Position numbers and translations under genes: made by a program
Source: Rhizobiales bacterium PAR1
Lineage (GTDB): Bacteria; Pseudomonadota; Alphaproteobacteria; Rhizobiales; Beijerinckiaceae
Reading direction: 5' to 3'
Assembly: GCA_002256205.1 (NCBI GenBank)
Contig: NKIW01000003.1
Coordinates: forward strand, 62,001 to 126,000
DNA length: 64,000 bases
In this document: one piece after another, positions 37,537 through 47,407 of the stretch
How positions within the stretch are numbered: the first letter of the stretch is position 1
How the letters are laid out: the number at the start of each line of letters is the position of its first letter
Notes under the pieces: generated by a model
What the model was told of the DNA's origin: nothing
The model's input: only the letters and a program-made list of their open reading frames with translations
Databases searched by the model: none

Positions 37537-38487
37537 GTGGTCCGGTTTCTGATCAAACGACTGGCCGCGATGGGGCTCACGCTCTTCTTCGCGGCCCTTG
37601 TCGTTTTTGGCGTGCTCGAAGTGCTCCCCGGTGATCCCGCCGCGACGATGCTCGGCCTGAGCGCAACACCGGATACCATCGCGGCGCTGCGGCTTGAACT
37701 CGGGCTGGACGCCCCACCGCTGGCGCGCTTCTGGGGCTGGGTCGTCGGCTTTTTTTCCGGCAACCTTGGCATCTCCTACACCTACCGCGTGGCGGTGGGC
37801 GGCCTCATTGCCGAGCGCATGGCGGTGACCCTGCCGCTCGCGCTGATGGCGCTGGCACTGGCGGCGAGCCTCGGCATCGCGCTTGGCGCACTCGCTGCTG
37901 CCAAGGCGAATACGCGGATCGATGCGTTGGTGATGGGCCTTGCCCAGCTCGGTCTTGCGATCCCGAATTTCTGGTTCGGCATCCTCTTCGTGCTGCTGTT
38001 TTCGATCACACTCGGCTGGTTTCCTTCCGGCGGCTTTCCCGGCTGGCGCGAGGGTCTTTTCCCGGCCATTCAGGCACTGGTTCTGCCCGCCTTCGCGCTC
38101 GCGCTGCCGCAATCGGCGGTTCTCGCCCGCATCACCCGCTCCTCAATGCTGGAAACCCTCAGCGAGGATTATATCCGCACCGCCCGCGCCAAAGGGTTGA
38201 CGCGCGGACAGACGCTGCGTCGCCATGCCCTGCGCAACGCGCTGGTCCCGGTGCTGACCATGCTCGGCCTGCAATTTTCCTATCTCGTTGCCGGCACGAT
38301 TATCGTCGAGAACGTTTTTGCACTGCCGGGCCTCGGACGGCTCCTGGTGCAGGCGATTGGCGGGCATGATCTCATCCTGATCAAGAGCCTCGTGCTGTTC
38401 TTTGTTGCGGCGGCCGTGATCACCAATGCGCTGGTCGATATCGCTTATGGCTTTGCGGACCCACGCCTGAGGGTCGCGCGGACATGA
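37537..38487 (+). CDS. ABC transporter permease (DppB type; GTG start)
   Basis: MVRFLIKRLAAMGLTLFFAALVVFGVLEVLPGDPA; EDYIRTARAKGLTRGQTLRRHALRNALVPVLT. Confidence 0.92.
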   Translation: MVRFLIKRLAAMGLTLFFAALVVFGVLEVLPGDPAATMLGLSATPDTIAALRLELGLDAPPLARFWGWVVGFFSGNLGISYTYRVAVGGLIAERMAVTLPLALMALALAASLGIALGALAAAKANTRIDALVMGLAQLGLAIPNFWFGILFVLLFSITLGWFPSGGFPGWREGLFPAIQALVLPAFALALPQSAVLARITRSSMLETLSEDYIRTARAKGLTRGQTLRRHALRNALVPVLTMLGLQFSYLVAGTIIVENVFALPGLGRLLVQAIGGHDLILIKSLVLFFVAAAVITNALVDIAYGFADPRLRVART

Positions 38488-39308
38488 GGCGCGCGCTGTC
38501 TCACCCTTCCTTCATGATTGGCGTTGTGCTCAGTGCCGCGATCCTTGCCGTTGCGCTCATTTCACTGGTCTGGACACCCTATGACCCCGGTCAGATGCGC
38601 ATCATCATGCGCCTCAAGCCGCCCGGCGCTGATTTCTGGCTCGGAACAGACCAGTTCGGGCGCGATGTCGTCTCCATGCTGATGGTCGGCACGCGCAATG
38701 CCCTCATGGTCGGGCTGGTGGCGGTCGGCCTCGGGCTGACAGCAGGGTTGGTGCTCGGCATGCTCGCCGCGCGTTTCCAAGGCTCGTTCCTCGATGAAGC
38801 GCTGATGCGCAGCCTCGATTTTGTCTTCGCCTTCCCGGCGGTGCTGACGGCGATCCTGATCCTGACCTTCATGGGCCCCGGCCTTGCCAATGCGATGATC
38901 GCCATCGGCATTTTTAACATACCCGTCTTTGCCCGGCAGGCGCGTGGGGCGGCCTTGCAGGTGATGGCGCAGGATTATGTCCGGGCCGCGCGCCTTGCCG
39001 GCTGTGGCACCTTTTCGATCCTCCGCCGCCACGTGCTGCCGAATATCGCCGGGCTGATGATCGTTCAGGCGAGCACGCAATTTGCACTCGCCATTCTTGC
39101 AGAAGCCGGACTCTCGTATCTCGGCATCGGCACCCAGCCGCCGAACCCCTCATGGGGGCGGATGCTCAACGATGCGCAAACCTTCCTCTCCCGCGCGCCG
39201 CTGCTGGCGATCTTCCCCGGCGCGGCGATTGCGCTTTCGGTGCTGGCGTTCAACCTTCTGGGTGATGGCCTGCGCGATCTTCTTGATCCACGCCTGAAAG
39301 AGCGTTGA
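38484..39308 (+). CDS. ABC transporter permease (DppC type)
   Basis: WLGTDQFGRDVVSMLMVGTRNALMVGLVAV; MAQDYVRAARLAGCGTFSILRRHVLPN; NLLGDGLRDLLDPRL. Confidence 0.92.
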   Translation: MRRALSHPSFMIGVVLSAAILAVALISLVWTPYDPGQMRIIMRLKPPGADFWLGTDQFGRDVVSMLMVGTRNALMVGLVAVGLGLTAGLVLGMLAARFQGSFLDEALMRSLDFVFAFPAVLTAILILTFMGPGLANAMIAIGIFNIPVFARQARGAALQVMAQDYVRAARLAGCGTFSILRRHVLPNIAGLMIVQASTQFALAILAEAGLSYLGIGTQPPNPSWGRMLNDAQTFLSRAPLLAIFPGAAIALSVLAFNLLGDGLRDLLDPRLKER

Positions 39309-39310
39309 GC

Positions 39311-40279
39311 ATGCTCAAGGTCACCGATCTTTCAATCACGCTGGGGTCTATCACGGCGCTTCGCGGCCTGAACTTCGCGATCCGGCCCGGCGAAACGCTC
39401 GGCATTGTCGGCGAATCCGGCTCGGGAAAATCGATCACGGCGCTCGCGATCATGGGGCTTCTGCCGAAGGTGATGCGGGCCTCGGGCCGGATCGAACTCG
39501 AAGGAAATGACCTTCTCGCGCTCGATGAATCCGCGCTCTGCAGATCGCGCGGACGGCGCATGGCGATGATCTTTCAGGAGCCGATGACGGCGCTCAACCC
39601 GGTGATGCCTATCGGCGCGCAGATTGCCGAAGGGCTGGTGTTGCACGGAATCATGAGCCGGCATGAGGCGGCAGAGGAAGCCATCCGCCTCGTGGGTCGT
39701 GTTGGCCTGCCGGACCCCGCCGCACGCGCGCATTCCTATCCGCATGAACTTTCCGGCGGCCAGCGCCAGCGCGCGATGATTGCGATGGCGATCGCCTGTC
39801 GCCCGGCGTTGCTGATTGCCGATGAGCCGACCTCCGCTCTGGATGTTACGGTGCAGGCGGAAATTCTCGCGCTTCTGAAGGAGGTCCGTGAAGAAACCGG
39901 CATGGCGATGCTGTTCATCAGCCACGATCTCGCGGTGATCTCGAAGCTCGCGGAGAATACCCTTGTGCTATACGGCGGCGCAGCGATGGAAATGGGCGAA
40001 ACCCATGCGCTGCTGGCCGCGCCGCGCCACCCCTATACGCGCGGGCTGATCGCGGCGATTCCGAGCGGAAACGCCCATAATACGCGCCTCAACCCCATTC
40101 GCGGACATGTGCCGGAACTGGCAAAGCTGCCGCCGGGCTGTCCGTTTCATGGTCGCTGCCCGCTCGGCGACGAGCGTTGCCGTATCGAGCGCCCGGCACC
40201 GGATATCGCAGAAACAACCGCATGGTGCCATCACGCGGGTGCGCATGCGCCGCTTGCACCTCTTGGAGTGACCTCATGA
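39311..40279 (+). CDS. ABC transporter ATP-binding protein (DppD type)
   Basis: Walker A GESGSGKS, LSGGQRQRAMIAMA, LLIADEPTSALDVT, C-terminal CPFHGRCPLGDERC. Confidence 0.95.
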   Translation: MLKVTDLSITLGSITALRGLNFAIRPGETLGIVGESGSGKSITALAIMGLLPKVMRASGRIELEGNDLLALDESALCRSRGRRMAMIFQEPMTALNPVMPIGAQIAEGLVLHGIMSRHEAAEEAIRLVGRVGLPDPAARAHSYPHELSGGQRQRAMIAMAIACRPALLIADEPTSALDVTVQAEILALLKEVREETGMAMLFISHDLAVISKLAENTLVLYGGAAMEMGETHALLAAPRHPYTRGLIAAIPSGNAHNTRLNPIRGHVPELAKLPPGCPFHGRCPLGDERCRIERPAPDIAETTAWCHHAGAHAPLAPLGVTS

Positions 40280-41064
40280 GCGTGATCCTCGAAGCGGTTG
40301 ATCTTCACCGGCACTACCCCCTGCCGCGTGAGGGCATTTTCGCCCGTCGGCGTCATGTTTCAGCGGTGAACGGGGTCTCCTTCGCGCTGGAAGAGGGCAA
40401 AGTCCTGGGCATTGTTGGCGAATCCGGCTCCGGAAAGTCGACACTCGCGCGCCTGTTAGTCGGGCTTGAAGCGCCGGAGAAGGGCGAGGTCCGCTTTCTG
40501 GGACAACGCATTTCCGGCCTTGGCGATGCCGCGCTGCGCCCGGTTCGACACCAGATCCAGATGGTGTTTCAGGACCCCTTCGGCTCACTGGATCCGCGCA
40601 TGCGGGTTCTCGACAGCATCGGCGAGCCGCTGGATGTCGCCGAGCCGGGTCTCGCGCCTGAGGCTCGCCGGGAGCGCATCATCGGGATGCTGGAGCGCGT
40701 TGGCCTCGGGGAGGGCGCGCTGACGCGTTATCCGCACCAATTCTCCGGCGGTCAGCGCCAGCGCATCGCGATTGCCCGCGCGCTGATCACCCATCCGAAG
40801 CTGCTGATTGCGGATGAACCCGTTTCCGCACTCGATGTCTCGGTGCAGGCGCAAATCCTCAACTTGCTGCTCGATCTCAAGCTCGAATTCGGCCTCAGCC
40901 TCGTCTTCATCAGCCACGATCTCGGCATCGTGCGCTATCTGTCCGACCGCGTGATCGTGATGCAGAACGGTAAGATCGTCGAGGAGGGCGAGACGGAGGC
41001 GCTTTTTTCCGCCCCCGCCGAGGCCTACACACGCCAGCTGATCGCGGCGATGCCCAAGCTGTAG
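40276..41064 (+). CDS. ABC transporter ATP-binding protein (DppF type)
   Basis: GESGSGKSTLARLLVGLE, FSGGQRQRIAIARAL, LLIADEPVSALDVSVQAQILNLL. Confidence 0.95.
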   Translation: MSVILEAVDLHRHYPLPREGIFARRRHVSAVNGVSFALEEGKVLGIVGESGSGKSTLARLLVGLEAPEKGEVRFLGQRISGLGDAALRPVRHQIQMVFQDPFGSLDPRMRVLDSIGEPLDVAEPGLAPEARRERIIGMLERVGLGEGALTRYPHQFSGGQRQRIAIARALITHPKLLIADEPVSALDVSVQAQILNLLLDLKLEFGLSLVFISHDLGIVRYLSDRVIVMQNGKIVEEGETEALFSAPAEAYTRQLIAAMPKL

Positions 41065-41086
41065 AGCATTGAGCTTTTAGCGGGTC

Positions 41087-41830
41087 TCAGATGCACCGCC
41101 CGCCATCGACCTCGAGAACCGAGCCGGTCGTCATACTGGCTTCGTCGGAAGCCAGAAACAGCGCCGCGTTGGCAATGTCGGCAGGGGTCGAGAACCGCCC
41201 GAGCGGGATGGTCGAGATGAACTTCGCGCGGATCTCGGGCGTATCCTGGCCCATGAAGGTGGCGAGAAGCGGCGTCTCTCCCGCAACGGGAGCGATGGCG
41301 TTGACGCGGATCCGGAACGGCGCGAGTTCTACTGCCATCGATTTCGAGACGAGATTCACCGCACCCTTCGAGGCGTTGTACCAGGCGAGGCCGGGGCGCG
41401 GACGAATGCCGGCCGTCGAGCCGATATTGATGATCGCGCCGCCCTTTTCCTTCATGGCCGGCACGCCAGCGATGGCGAAGTTGTAGATCGATTTCACGTT
41501 GACCGCGAAGACCCGGTCAAATTCCTCTTCGCTTACCTCGGTCATCGGCTTGTTGCGATGAGAGATGCCGGCATTGTTGACGATGATATCGAGTTTGCCG
41601 AAAGCCTTGAGCGTCTCCGCGACGATGGCCTTCACATCAGCAAGTTTCGAGACATCACCGCCGATGCCGATGGCGCCGCCGGGCAGGCTGGCGGCCAGTT
41701 TCGCCGCGCCCTCGCCGTTGATATCGGTGACGACAACCTTCGCTCCCTCGCGCGCGAAGACCTCGGCGATGCCCGCACCGAACCCCTGCGCGCCGCCGGT
41801 AACGATGGCAACCTTGCCCTGAAGACGCAT
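41087..41830 (-). CDS. Short-chain dehydrogenase/reductase (SDR)
   Basis: MRLQGKVAIVTGGAQGFGAGIA, NNAGISHRN, INIGSTAGIRPRPGLAWYNASKGAVN, SMTTGSVLEVDGG. Confidence 0.93.
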   Translation of the reverse strand: MRLQGKVAIVTGGAQGFGAGIAEVFAREGAKVVVTDINGEGAAKLAASLPGGAIGIGGDVSKLADVKAIVAETLKAFGKLDIIVNNAGISHRNKPMTEVSEEEFDRVFAVNVKSIYNFAIAGVPAMKEKGGAIINIGSTAGIRPRPGLAWYNASKGAVNLVSKSMAVELAPFRIRVNAIAPVAGETPLLATFMGQDTPEIRAKFISTIPLGRFSTPADIANAALFLASDEASMTTGSVLEVDGGRCI

Positions 41831-41955
41831 ATTCCACCCCTGATGTGTTGTTGGCTTTGCCGCAGGATGCGCGGACTTGGCGCCGCGAGCAAGGTACCGC
41901 CACAGAAAATTCGCCTCCCGTTGGCAACTTGGAGAAAAGTCGGTAGGAGGCTCCC

Positions 41956-42984
41956 ATGTCGAGCGATGCGCCCCGCCTGAAACCCGTTGATCTGCGCTTT
42001 TCCGTCGCCCCGATGATGGATTGGACGGACAGGCATTGCCGTGTCTTCCACCGCCTGCTTTCTCGTCACGCACGGCTCTATTCCGAAATGGTGACGACCG
42101 GCGCGATCCTGCATGGCGACCGCGAACGCCTGCTCGGGTTTTCGGCGGTCGAGCAGCCGGTCGCGTTGCAACTCGGTGGTTCAGATCCGGATGATCTTGC
42201 CCGCGCGGCGAAAGTCGGCGCGGAGTTCGGCTATGTCGAGATCAATCTCAACTGCGGTTGCCCCTCCGACCGTGTACAGAACGGGCGCTTTGGTGCTTGC
42301 CTGATGCGTGAGCCTGCGCTCGTGGCGGACTGTGTGGCTGCGATGCGTGAGGCAGTTTCGCTGCCAGTCACCGTCAAGTGCCGCATCGGCGTCGATGAGC
42401 AGGAGCCGGATGAAGCACTGTTCAGGATGGCGGAAGCGGTTGTTGCCGCGAAGGTCGATGCGCTGGTCGTCCATGCGCGGAAGGCCTGGCTGAAAGGCCT
42501 GTCGCCAAAGGAAAATCGCGATATTCCGCCGCTGGATTATGGCATCGTGCGGCGTCTCAAGGCGGTTCACCCGGCGCTGCCCATCGCGATCAACGGCGGG
42601 ATCGCGACGGTTGAGGAGGCTCAGGCGCTCCTTGTTGCTTCTGAGGAAGGCCCAGCGCTCGACGGCGTGATGATTGGCCGCGCGGCCTACCAGAACCCCT
42701 CGATCCTGCTCGATGTCGATCCCGTTCTCTTTGGCGAGCCCGCTCCGCATGTGGATGCCTTCGAGGTGCTCGAAGCGCTGATCCCCTATCTCGATAGCCT
42801 CATTGCGACGGGGCATTCGCCGCATGCTCTCACGCGCCATGTGCTCGGGATTTTCCAGAGCGTACCCGGTGCGCGCGGCTTCCGCCGTCACCTTTCAACT
42901 GAGGCGGTCAAAACAGGTGCGGGGGCGGAAGTCCTGCGTGATGCCATGGCGCTGGTGCGACGAACCCCGAAAATCGCAGCCTGA
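41956..42984 (+). CDS. dusA: tRNA-dihydrouridine synthase A
   Basis: FSVAPMMDWTDRHCRVFHRLLS, LQLGGSDPDDLARAAK, EINLNCGCPSDRVQNGRFGACLM, VHARKAWLKGLSPKENRDIPPL. Confidence 0.95.
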   Translation: MSSDAPRLKPVDLRFSVAPMMDWTDRHCRVFHRLLSRHARLYSEMVTTGAILHGDRERLLGFSAVEQPVALQLGGSDPDDLARAAKVGAEFGYVEINLNCGCPSDRVQNGRFGACLMREPALVADCVAAMREAVSLPVTVKCRIGVDEQEPDEALFRMAEAVVAAKVDALVVHARKAWLKGLSPKENRDIPPLDYGIVRRLKAVHPALPIAINGGIATVEEAQALLVASEEGPALDGVMIGRAAYQNPSILLDVDPVLFGEPAPHVDAFEVLEALIPYLDSLIATGHSPHALTRHVLGIFQSVPGARGFRRHLSTEAVKTGAGAEVLRDAMALVRRTPKIAA

Positions 42985-42993
42985 GGAAGCCCG

Positions 42994-43431
42994 ATGAGCA
43001 ACGCCCTGTTTGACCGTATCGCCGAGAGCTTTGGCCGTCAGGGTCTGATGGGCACGCTTGGCGCGACGCTCGAAATCGTCGAGCCGGGCAGGGTGATGAT
43101 CCGCATGCCGTTCTCGAAAGCGATCTCGCAGCAACACGGCTTTGCCCATGCCGGCTCGATCTCGACCATTACCGACACCGCCTGCGGCTATGCCGCGCTG
43201 ACGCTGATGCCGGATGACAAGGCCGTGCTGACCAGCGAATTCAAAATCAACCTTCTTGCGCCCGCCATCGGTACGCATTTCGAGGCCGAGGGGCGCGTGC
43301 TGCGCGCTGGCAAGCGTGTCCATGTCGTGCAGGGAGAGGCTTACGCCGTTCAGGGCGAGAGCCGGAAGCAGGTCGCGGTCATGCTCGCAACGATGATGGT
43401 CATCGAGGGTGAGACGGGATTAAAAGCTTAA
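42994..43431 (+). CDS. PaaI-family hotdog thioesterase
   Basis: QQHGFAHAGSISTITDTACGYAALTLMP, LTSEFKINLLAPAIG. Confidence 0.88.
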   Translation: MSNALFDRIAESFGRQGLMGTLGATLEIVEPGRVMIRMPFSKAISQQHGFAHAGSISTITDTACGYAALTLMPDDKAVLTSEFKINLLAPAIGTHFEAEGRVLRAGKRVHVVQGEAYAVQGESRKQVAVMLATMMVIEGETGLKA

Positions 43432-43688
43432 AACCCGAAATGCGCCTTGTAGCTGTAGGCGAAGGCGACCACGGCGATGATCACGCCCCAGATCAGCAGG
43501 TTGCGCAGCGATTCCGAGAGGTTGCCGCGCATTTCCGCGAGTGTCCAGGAGCCAATGAGCGTGAGCACGAGGCCTGCATAAGCAAGGCGCCCGAGGGTGT
43601 CACCGGAAAGCGCGCCGCCAGCGAGGCCCGCCACCACCAGCGCGACCAGCAGCACGACAATCACCCCGATCAGGATCCTCTGTGACAT
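43428..43688 (-). CDS. Small 3-TM protein; resembles only the N-terminal membrane region of TIGR02281-type aspartic proteases
   Basis: MSQRILIGVIVVLLVALVVAGLAGGALSGDTLGRLAYAGLVLTLIGSW...LRNLLIWGVIIAVVAFAYSYKAHFGF. Confidence 0.6.
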   Translation of the reverse strand: MSQRILIGVIVVLLVALVVAGLAGGALSGDTLGRLAYAGLVLTLIGSWTLAEMRGNLSESLRNLLIWGVIIAVVAFAYSYKAHFGF

Positions 43689-43745
43689 GAGCAACGCCCT
43701 CCTTTGCACCCAGATGTGACGCTTGCTTCGTGCGTTTTCAAGCAC

Positions 43746-44585
43746 CTAGACCGGTCCATGTGCGCCCGCGACAGCGGAAAGGCCGATCAGCAAGGTGATC
43801 TCGACAAGCTGCTGGCAACCGCCGAGAACATCGCCCGTATAGCCCCCGATCTTGCGCTGAGCGATGGCCATGCCCAGCGCCAGCATGCCGAGTGCGGCAC
43901 CCAAGGTCAGAAAAACACCGGGCAGGAGATCGAGCGAAAAGGCGCCCCCGACGAGAGCGGCAAGGCCAAGTGCCACAGCAATTCCGAGGCCCGACGCGCC
44001 GGGCATCGGCACGCCTGCCGCAAGACCCGAGCCCTGCGCCGGTGAAAGCATCAGCACGGGCAGCAATGCGAGTGGACGCGAGAGCGCCGCGATGCCGATC
44101 ACGAGCACCAGCGCCATGGGACCGACGAGGCGGAAGAGTTCTGCTAGCGCGAAAATCCGCAAGGCGAGCGACAGCGCAACCGCCGCTGCGCCAAAGGTGC
44201 CGACGCGACTATCTTTCATGATCTCCAGCCGACGCTCGCGCGTGGCGCCGCCCCAGAACCCGTCGCAGCAATCTGCAAGACCATCCTCGTGGAAGGCACC
44301 GGTCGCCATCACCAGCGCGCCGATGGTCAGTGTCGCGGCGATCAGCATCGAAATGCCAGCAAGATAGGCAAGAATGCCAATGCCCGCGCCGGTGAGGCCG
44401 ATCAGCACCCCCGCCAGCGGGATCGCCCATGCCGCGCGGGTGAAATCCGGCAAGGCATGCGGATCACGCTCGAACCCCATCACAGGCGCGGGCAGACGCG
44501 AATAAAACCGCAGCACGGCAAGAAAATCGCTCGCCCAGCCGGAAAGGCCGGTTCGATATGAGGGAGGGTTCGGCGCTTGGGTCAT
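43746..44585 (-). CDS. cobS: Adenosylcobinamide-GDP ribazoletransferase
   Basis: FLAVLRFYSRLPAPVMGF, AFHEDGLADCCDGFWGGATRERRLEIMKDSRVGTFGA. Confidence 0.95.
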   Translation of the reverse strand: MTQAPNPPSYRTGLSGWASDFLAVLRFYSRLPAPVMGFERDPHALPDFTRAAWAIPLAGVLIGLTGAGIGILAYLAGISMLIAATLTIGALVMATGAFHEDGLADCCDGFWGGATRERRLEIMKDSRVGTFGAAAVALSLALRIFALAELFRLVGPMALVLVIGIAALSRPLALLPVLMLSPAQGSGLAAGVPMPGASGLGIAVALGLAALVGGAFSLDLLPGVFLTLGAALGMLALGMAIAQRKIGGYTGDVLGGCQQLVEITLLIGLSAVAGAHGPV

Positions 44586-44700
44586 CGGCGGCGGACTCCC
44601 GGTTTGTGATGCGAGCCTCACGCGGGTTGCGAAAGCCTTGGCGCGCATGATAGCGAGCCGGAGCACGGGCTGTCATCCCCGTGGCATCAAGGAACATCCC

Positions 44701-45720
44701 ATGTCCGCCTCTGGTCTGCCCTTTGACGATATCCGCGTGCTGATCCATTCCTGTCAGGGGCCGGATGAAGCCGCCTATGCTGCCGTCAAGGCGCGCGAAG
44801 ACCAGCTGATCAAGCCGCGTGGCGCTCTGGGGCGGCTCGAGAGTATCGCCGCGCATGTCGCAGCCTGGCAGGGCAAGGCGATGCCGCGGATCAACCGGCC
44901 GATGGTAGCGATCTTTGCCGGCTCGCATGGCGTAACGGCGAAGGGGGTCTCGGCTTTCCCAAGCGATGTGAACCGCGCGATGCTGGCGAGCTTCTCGGCG
45001 GGGCATGCGGCGATCAACCAGCTCTGCAAGAGCTTTGATCTCGGCCTCAAGGTATTCGATCTTGCAATCGACCTGCCGACCGGGGACATCACCGAAGGGC
45101 CAGCGCTGGAGGAGGCTGCCTGCGCGGCGACCATCGGTTTTGGCATGGAAGCCATTGCCAACGGCACGGATCTCCTTTGCCTCGGCGAAATGGGCATCGG
45201 CAACACGACGCCCGCCGCCGCGATCTATGCCGCGCTCTATGGCGGCAAGGCTGGCGAATGGGTCGGGCGTGGCACCGGCGTGGACGACAAAGGCTATGCC
45301 CGCAAGGTCGCGGCGGTAGAGGCCGCGCTGGCGCTCCACCGTGATCATCTCGGCGATCCGCTTGAGGTGCTACGCCGTCTCGGCGGACGCGAAATCGCGG
45401 CGATGGTTGGCGCAATTCTGGCAGCGCGGGTTGAGCGCGTGCCGGTGATCCTCGACGGCTATGTCGTCACCGCTGCTGCCGCCATTCTCCATGCCATCGA
45501 GCCGTCCTCCATTGCGCATTGCCTTGCCGGACATTGCTCGGCGGAAGGGGCGCATGCCCGGGTGCTCGAAAAGCTGGGGCTACAGCCGATCCTCGATCTC
45601 GGCTTGCGACTGGGCGAAGGCTCCGGCGCGGCGCTGGCGGCCTCGATCGTCAAGGCGGCGGTGGCGTGTCACACCGGCATGGCGACCTTCTCGGAAGCAG
45701 CAGTTCCGACGCTGAATTAA
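44701..45720 (+). CDS. cobT: Nicotinate-nucleotide--dimethylbenzimidazole phosphoribosyltransferase
   Basis: KPRGALGRLESIAAHVAAWQGKAMPRI, FAGSHGVTAKGVSAFP, CLGEMGIGNTTPAAAI, GTGVDDKGYARKVA. Confidence 0.96.
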   Translation: MSASGLPFDDIRVLIHSCQGPDEAAYAAVKAREDQLIKPRGALGRLESIAAHVAAWQGKAMPRINRPMVAIFAGSHGVTAKGVSAFPSDVNRAMLASFSAGHAAINQLCKSFDLGLKVFDLAIDLPTGDITEGPALEEAACAATIGFGMEAIANGTDLLCLGEMGIGNTTPAAAIYAALYGGKAGEWVGRGTGVDDKGYARKVAAVEAALALHRDHLGDPLEVLRRLGGREIAAMVGAILAARVERVPVILDGYVVTAAAAILHAIEPSSIAHCLAGHCSAEGAHARVLEKLGLQPILDLGLRLGEGSGAALAASIVKAAVACHTGMATFSEAAVPTLN

Positions 45721-45736
45721 GGCACTGATTTGGGCG

Positions 45737-47272
45737 TTACGCCGCGCGACCGCGCGCTGCAGGGCCTTTTTCCTGCACGGCCGCCATCGCGGTCATTACG
45801 CGGCTCGGCGGGAACATGGCGATGGCTTCGGTGCCTTCGCGCAGCTTCGAGCGCAAGCGGAAGGCTCCGCCATGCAGCTCGACGAGGCTCTTGACGATCG
45901 GCAGGCCAAGGCCGGAACCCTGCTCGGCGTTCTTGATCGCCTGGCTGCCGCGCCCGAAGGTTGAGAGTACAATCTCGATTTCTTCTTCCGGAATGCCCTG
46001 CCCATTGTCGCGGACGGAGAGATACTGCCCCCCGCTGGCGGTCCACCCGACATGGGTGACGACCTCGGAGCCCTGCGGTGTGAACTTGATCGCGTTGGAA
46101 AGAAGGTTCAGCACCACCTGCCGTACGGCGCGCTCGTCGGCCCAGAGGCGCGGCATACCATCGGTATAGCTGGTTTTTAGCTTGATGCTGCGGGCATTGG
46201 CCCGAAGCTCCAGCATATGGACGCAGGCATCGACGGTGGAGACGAGATCAATCGCTTCCTCGACAAGCTCGTGCTTGCCGGCCTCGATGCGCGAGAGATC
46301 CAGCACCTCGTTGATCAGCGCGAGCAGATGCCCGCCGCTCTGGTGGATATCCTCGACGTAGGATTTGTATTGCTCATTGCCGACAGGGCCAAAAAGTTCG
46401 TCCTTGATCACTTCGGAGAAGCCGAGGATGGCATTGAGCGGCGTGCGCAACTCGTGGCTCATGGTCGCCAGAAAGCGGGACTTTGCCGCGCTCGCCTCTT
46501 CCGCGCGTCGCGTTGCCTCGCGCAGACGCATGTTGGCCTGCTCAACCTCGGCGAAGAGATCATCCTTTTCCGCCCGTGCCTGAAGATTTTCGAGCGTCGT
46601 GAAATAGAGCCGGTTCGCAAGGCCGACGAACAGCAGCAGCGCCGTGAAGCACAGCCCCGCGATTGCCCAGCGTTCGGACGGCGTCCGGTCCACCACAAGC
46701 TGCGCGATCACCACTGCGAGCGGGATCGCTGCGCCATAGACCGCCGCCGGCAAGGTATGCGCCAGAACGGTGGAAACCGCGCCGATCACCAGCACCGAAA
46801 TCAGCAGGAAGAGGCGCAGCGCTTCATTGGCCGGAATGCCGACGATGGTCGGCAACAGAGCCCAGATCGATACAAAGGCGATTTCACTGATGATCAGCCG
46901 TTTGATCCAGCTCGAAAGATGAACTTCGACCTGATCAATCTGGAGAAAGTTGCGACACGAGAAGAACTGGAAAATGACGACCATGGTCGCCATCAGCAGC
47001 CAGATCGCCGAATGGATCGGTTTCGCCCAGGCCAGCGTCGTGCCGGCGATGATCATCGAGAACGGCACCAGCGCGATCGAGGCACTGACGTGATTCTGGG
47101 CAAATTCACGCGCGAGTTCGAGCTCGAACGCGCGGTTGAGCCCGGAGGAGGAATTGATCTTTTCCCGTGCTTCCTTGACAGCACGCTGCATCCCGCGACG
47201 ATGCCTCGTCGCGCGCTCATTGGCGGCCTGTTTCCGCTCGATTTCCGAGGCGGTGGGAATGTTCGGGTTCAT
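45737..47272 (-). CDS. Membrane sensor histidine kinase
   Basis: Multiple TM segments, FLATMSHELRTPLNAILGFSEVIKDELFGPVGNEQYKSYVEDIHQSG, RQVVLNLLSNAIKFTPQG, GSGLGLPIVKSLVELHGG. Confidence 0.92.
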   Translation of the reverse strand: MNPNIPTASEIERKQAANERATRHRRGMQRAVKEAREKINSSSGLNRAFELELAREFAQNHVSASIALVPFSMIIAGTTLAWAKPIHSAIWLLMATMVVIFQFFSCRNFLQIDQVEVHLSSWIKRLIISEIAFVSIWALLPTIVGIPANEALRLFLLISVLVIGAVSTVLAHTLPAAVYGAAIPLAVVIAQLVVDRTPSERWAIAGLCFTALLLFVGLANRLYFTTLENLQARAEKDDLFAEVEQANMRLREATRRAEEASAAKSRFLATMSHELRTPLNAILGFSEVIKDELFGPVGNEQYKSYVEDIHQSGGHLLALINEVLDLSRIEAGKHELVEEAIDLVSTVDACVHMLELRANARSIKLKTSYTDGMPRLWADERAVRQVVLNLLSNAIKFTPQGSEVVTHVGWTASGGQYLSVRDNGQGIPEEEIEIVLSTFGRGSQAIKNAEQGSGLGLPIVKSLVELHGGAFRLRSKLREGTEAIAMFPPSRVMTAMAAVQEKGPAARGRAA

Positions 47273-47407
47273 GCGATGATCGTGTTTGTCCACCCTGATC
47301 ATGCCTGACAAAGGGTTAATCGAAGACTGACGCGGTCCGCAAAATGCGGTTCAATGGCGTGGTCTTTTTTCGCGCCGGCCTCGGGCGGAATCGGATAGAA
47401 GGGCGCG

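Noticed and set aside
36480-37772. 430-aa minus-strand ORF opposite the ABC substrate-binding protein gene
   Set aside because: Overlaps a confidently identified gene; composition typical of GC-driven spurious ORFs.
43422-43433. TTAA-N4-TTAA near the end of the PaaI gene as a CtrA site
   Set aside because: Spacing is 4, not 7, and it lies at convergent gene ends rather than a promoter.
44586-44700. Cobalamin riboswitch between cobS and cobT
   Set aside because: The gap is only ~115 bp and no cobalamin-box-like sequence was recognised by eye; a covariance-model scan would settle it.
46217-47308. 363-aa plus-strand ORF opposite the histidine kinase gene
   Set aside because: Antisense of a conserved kinase; no family features.
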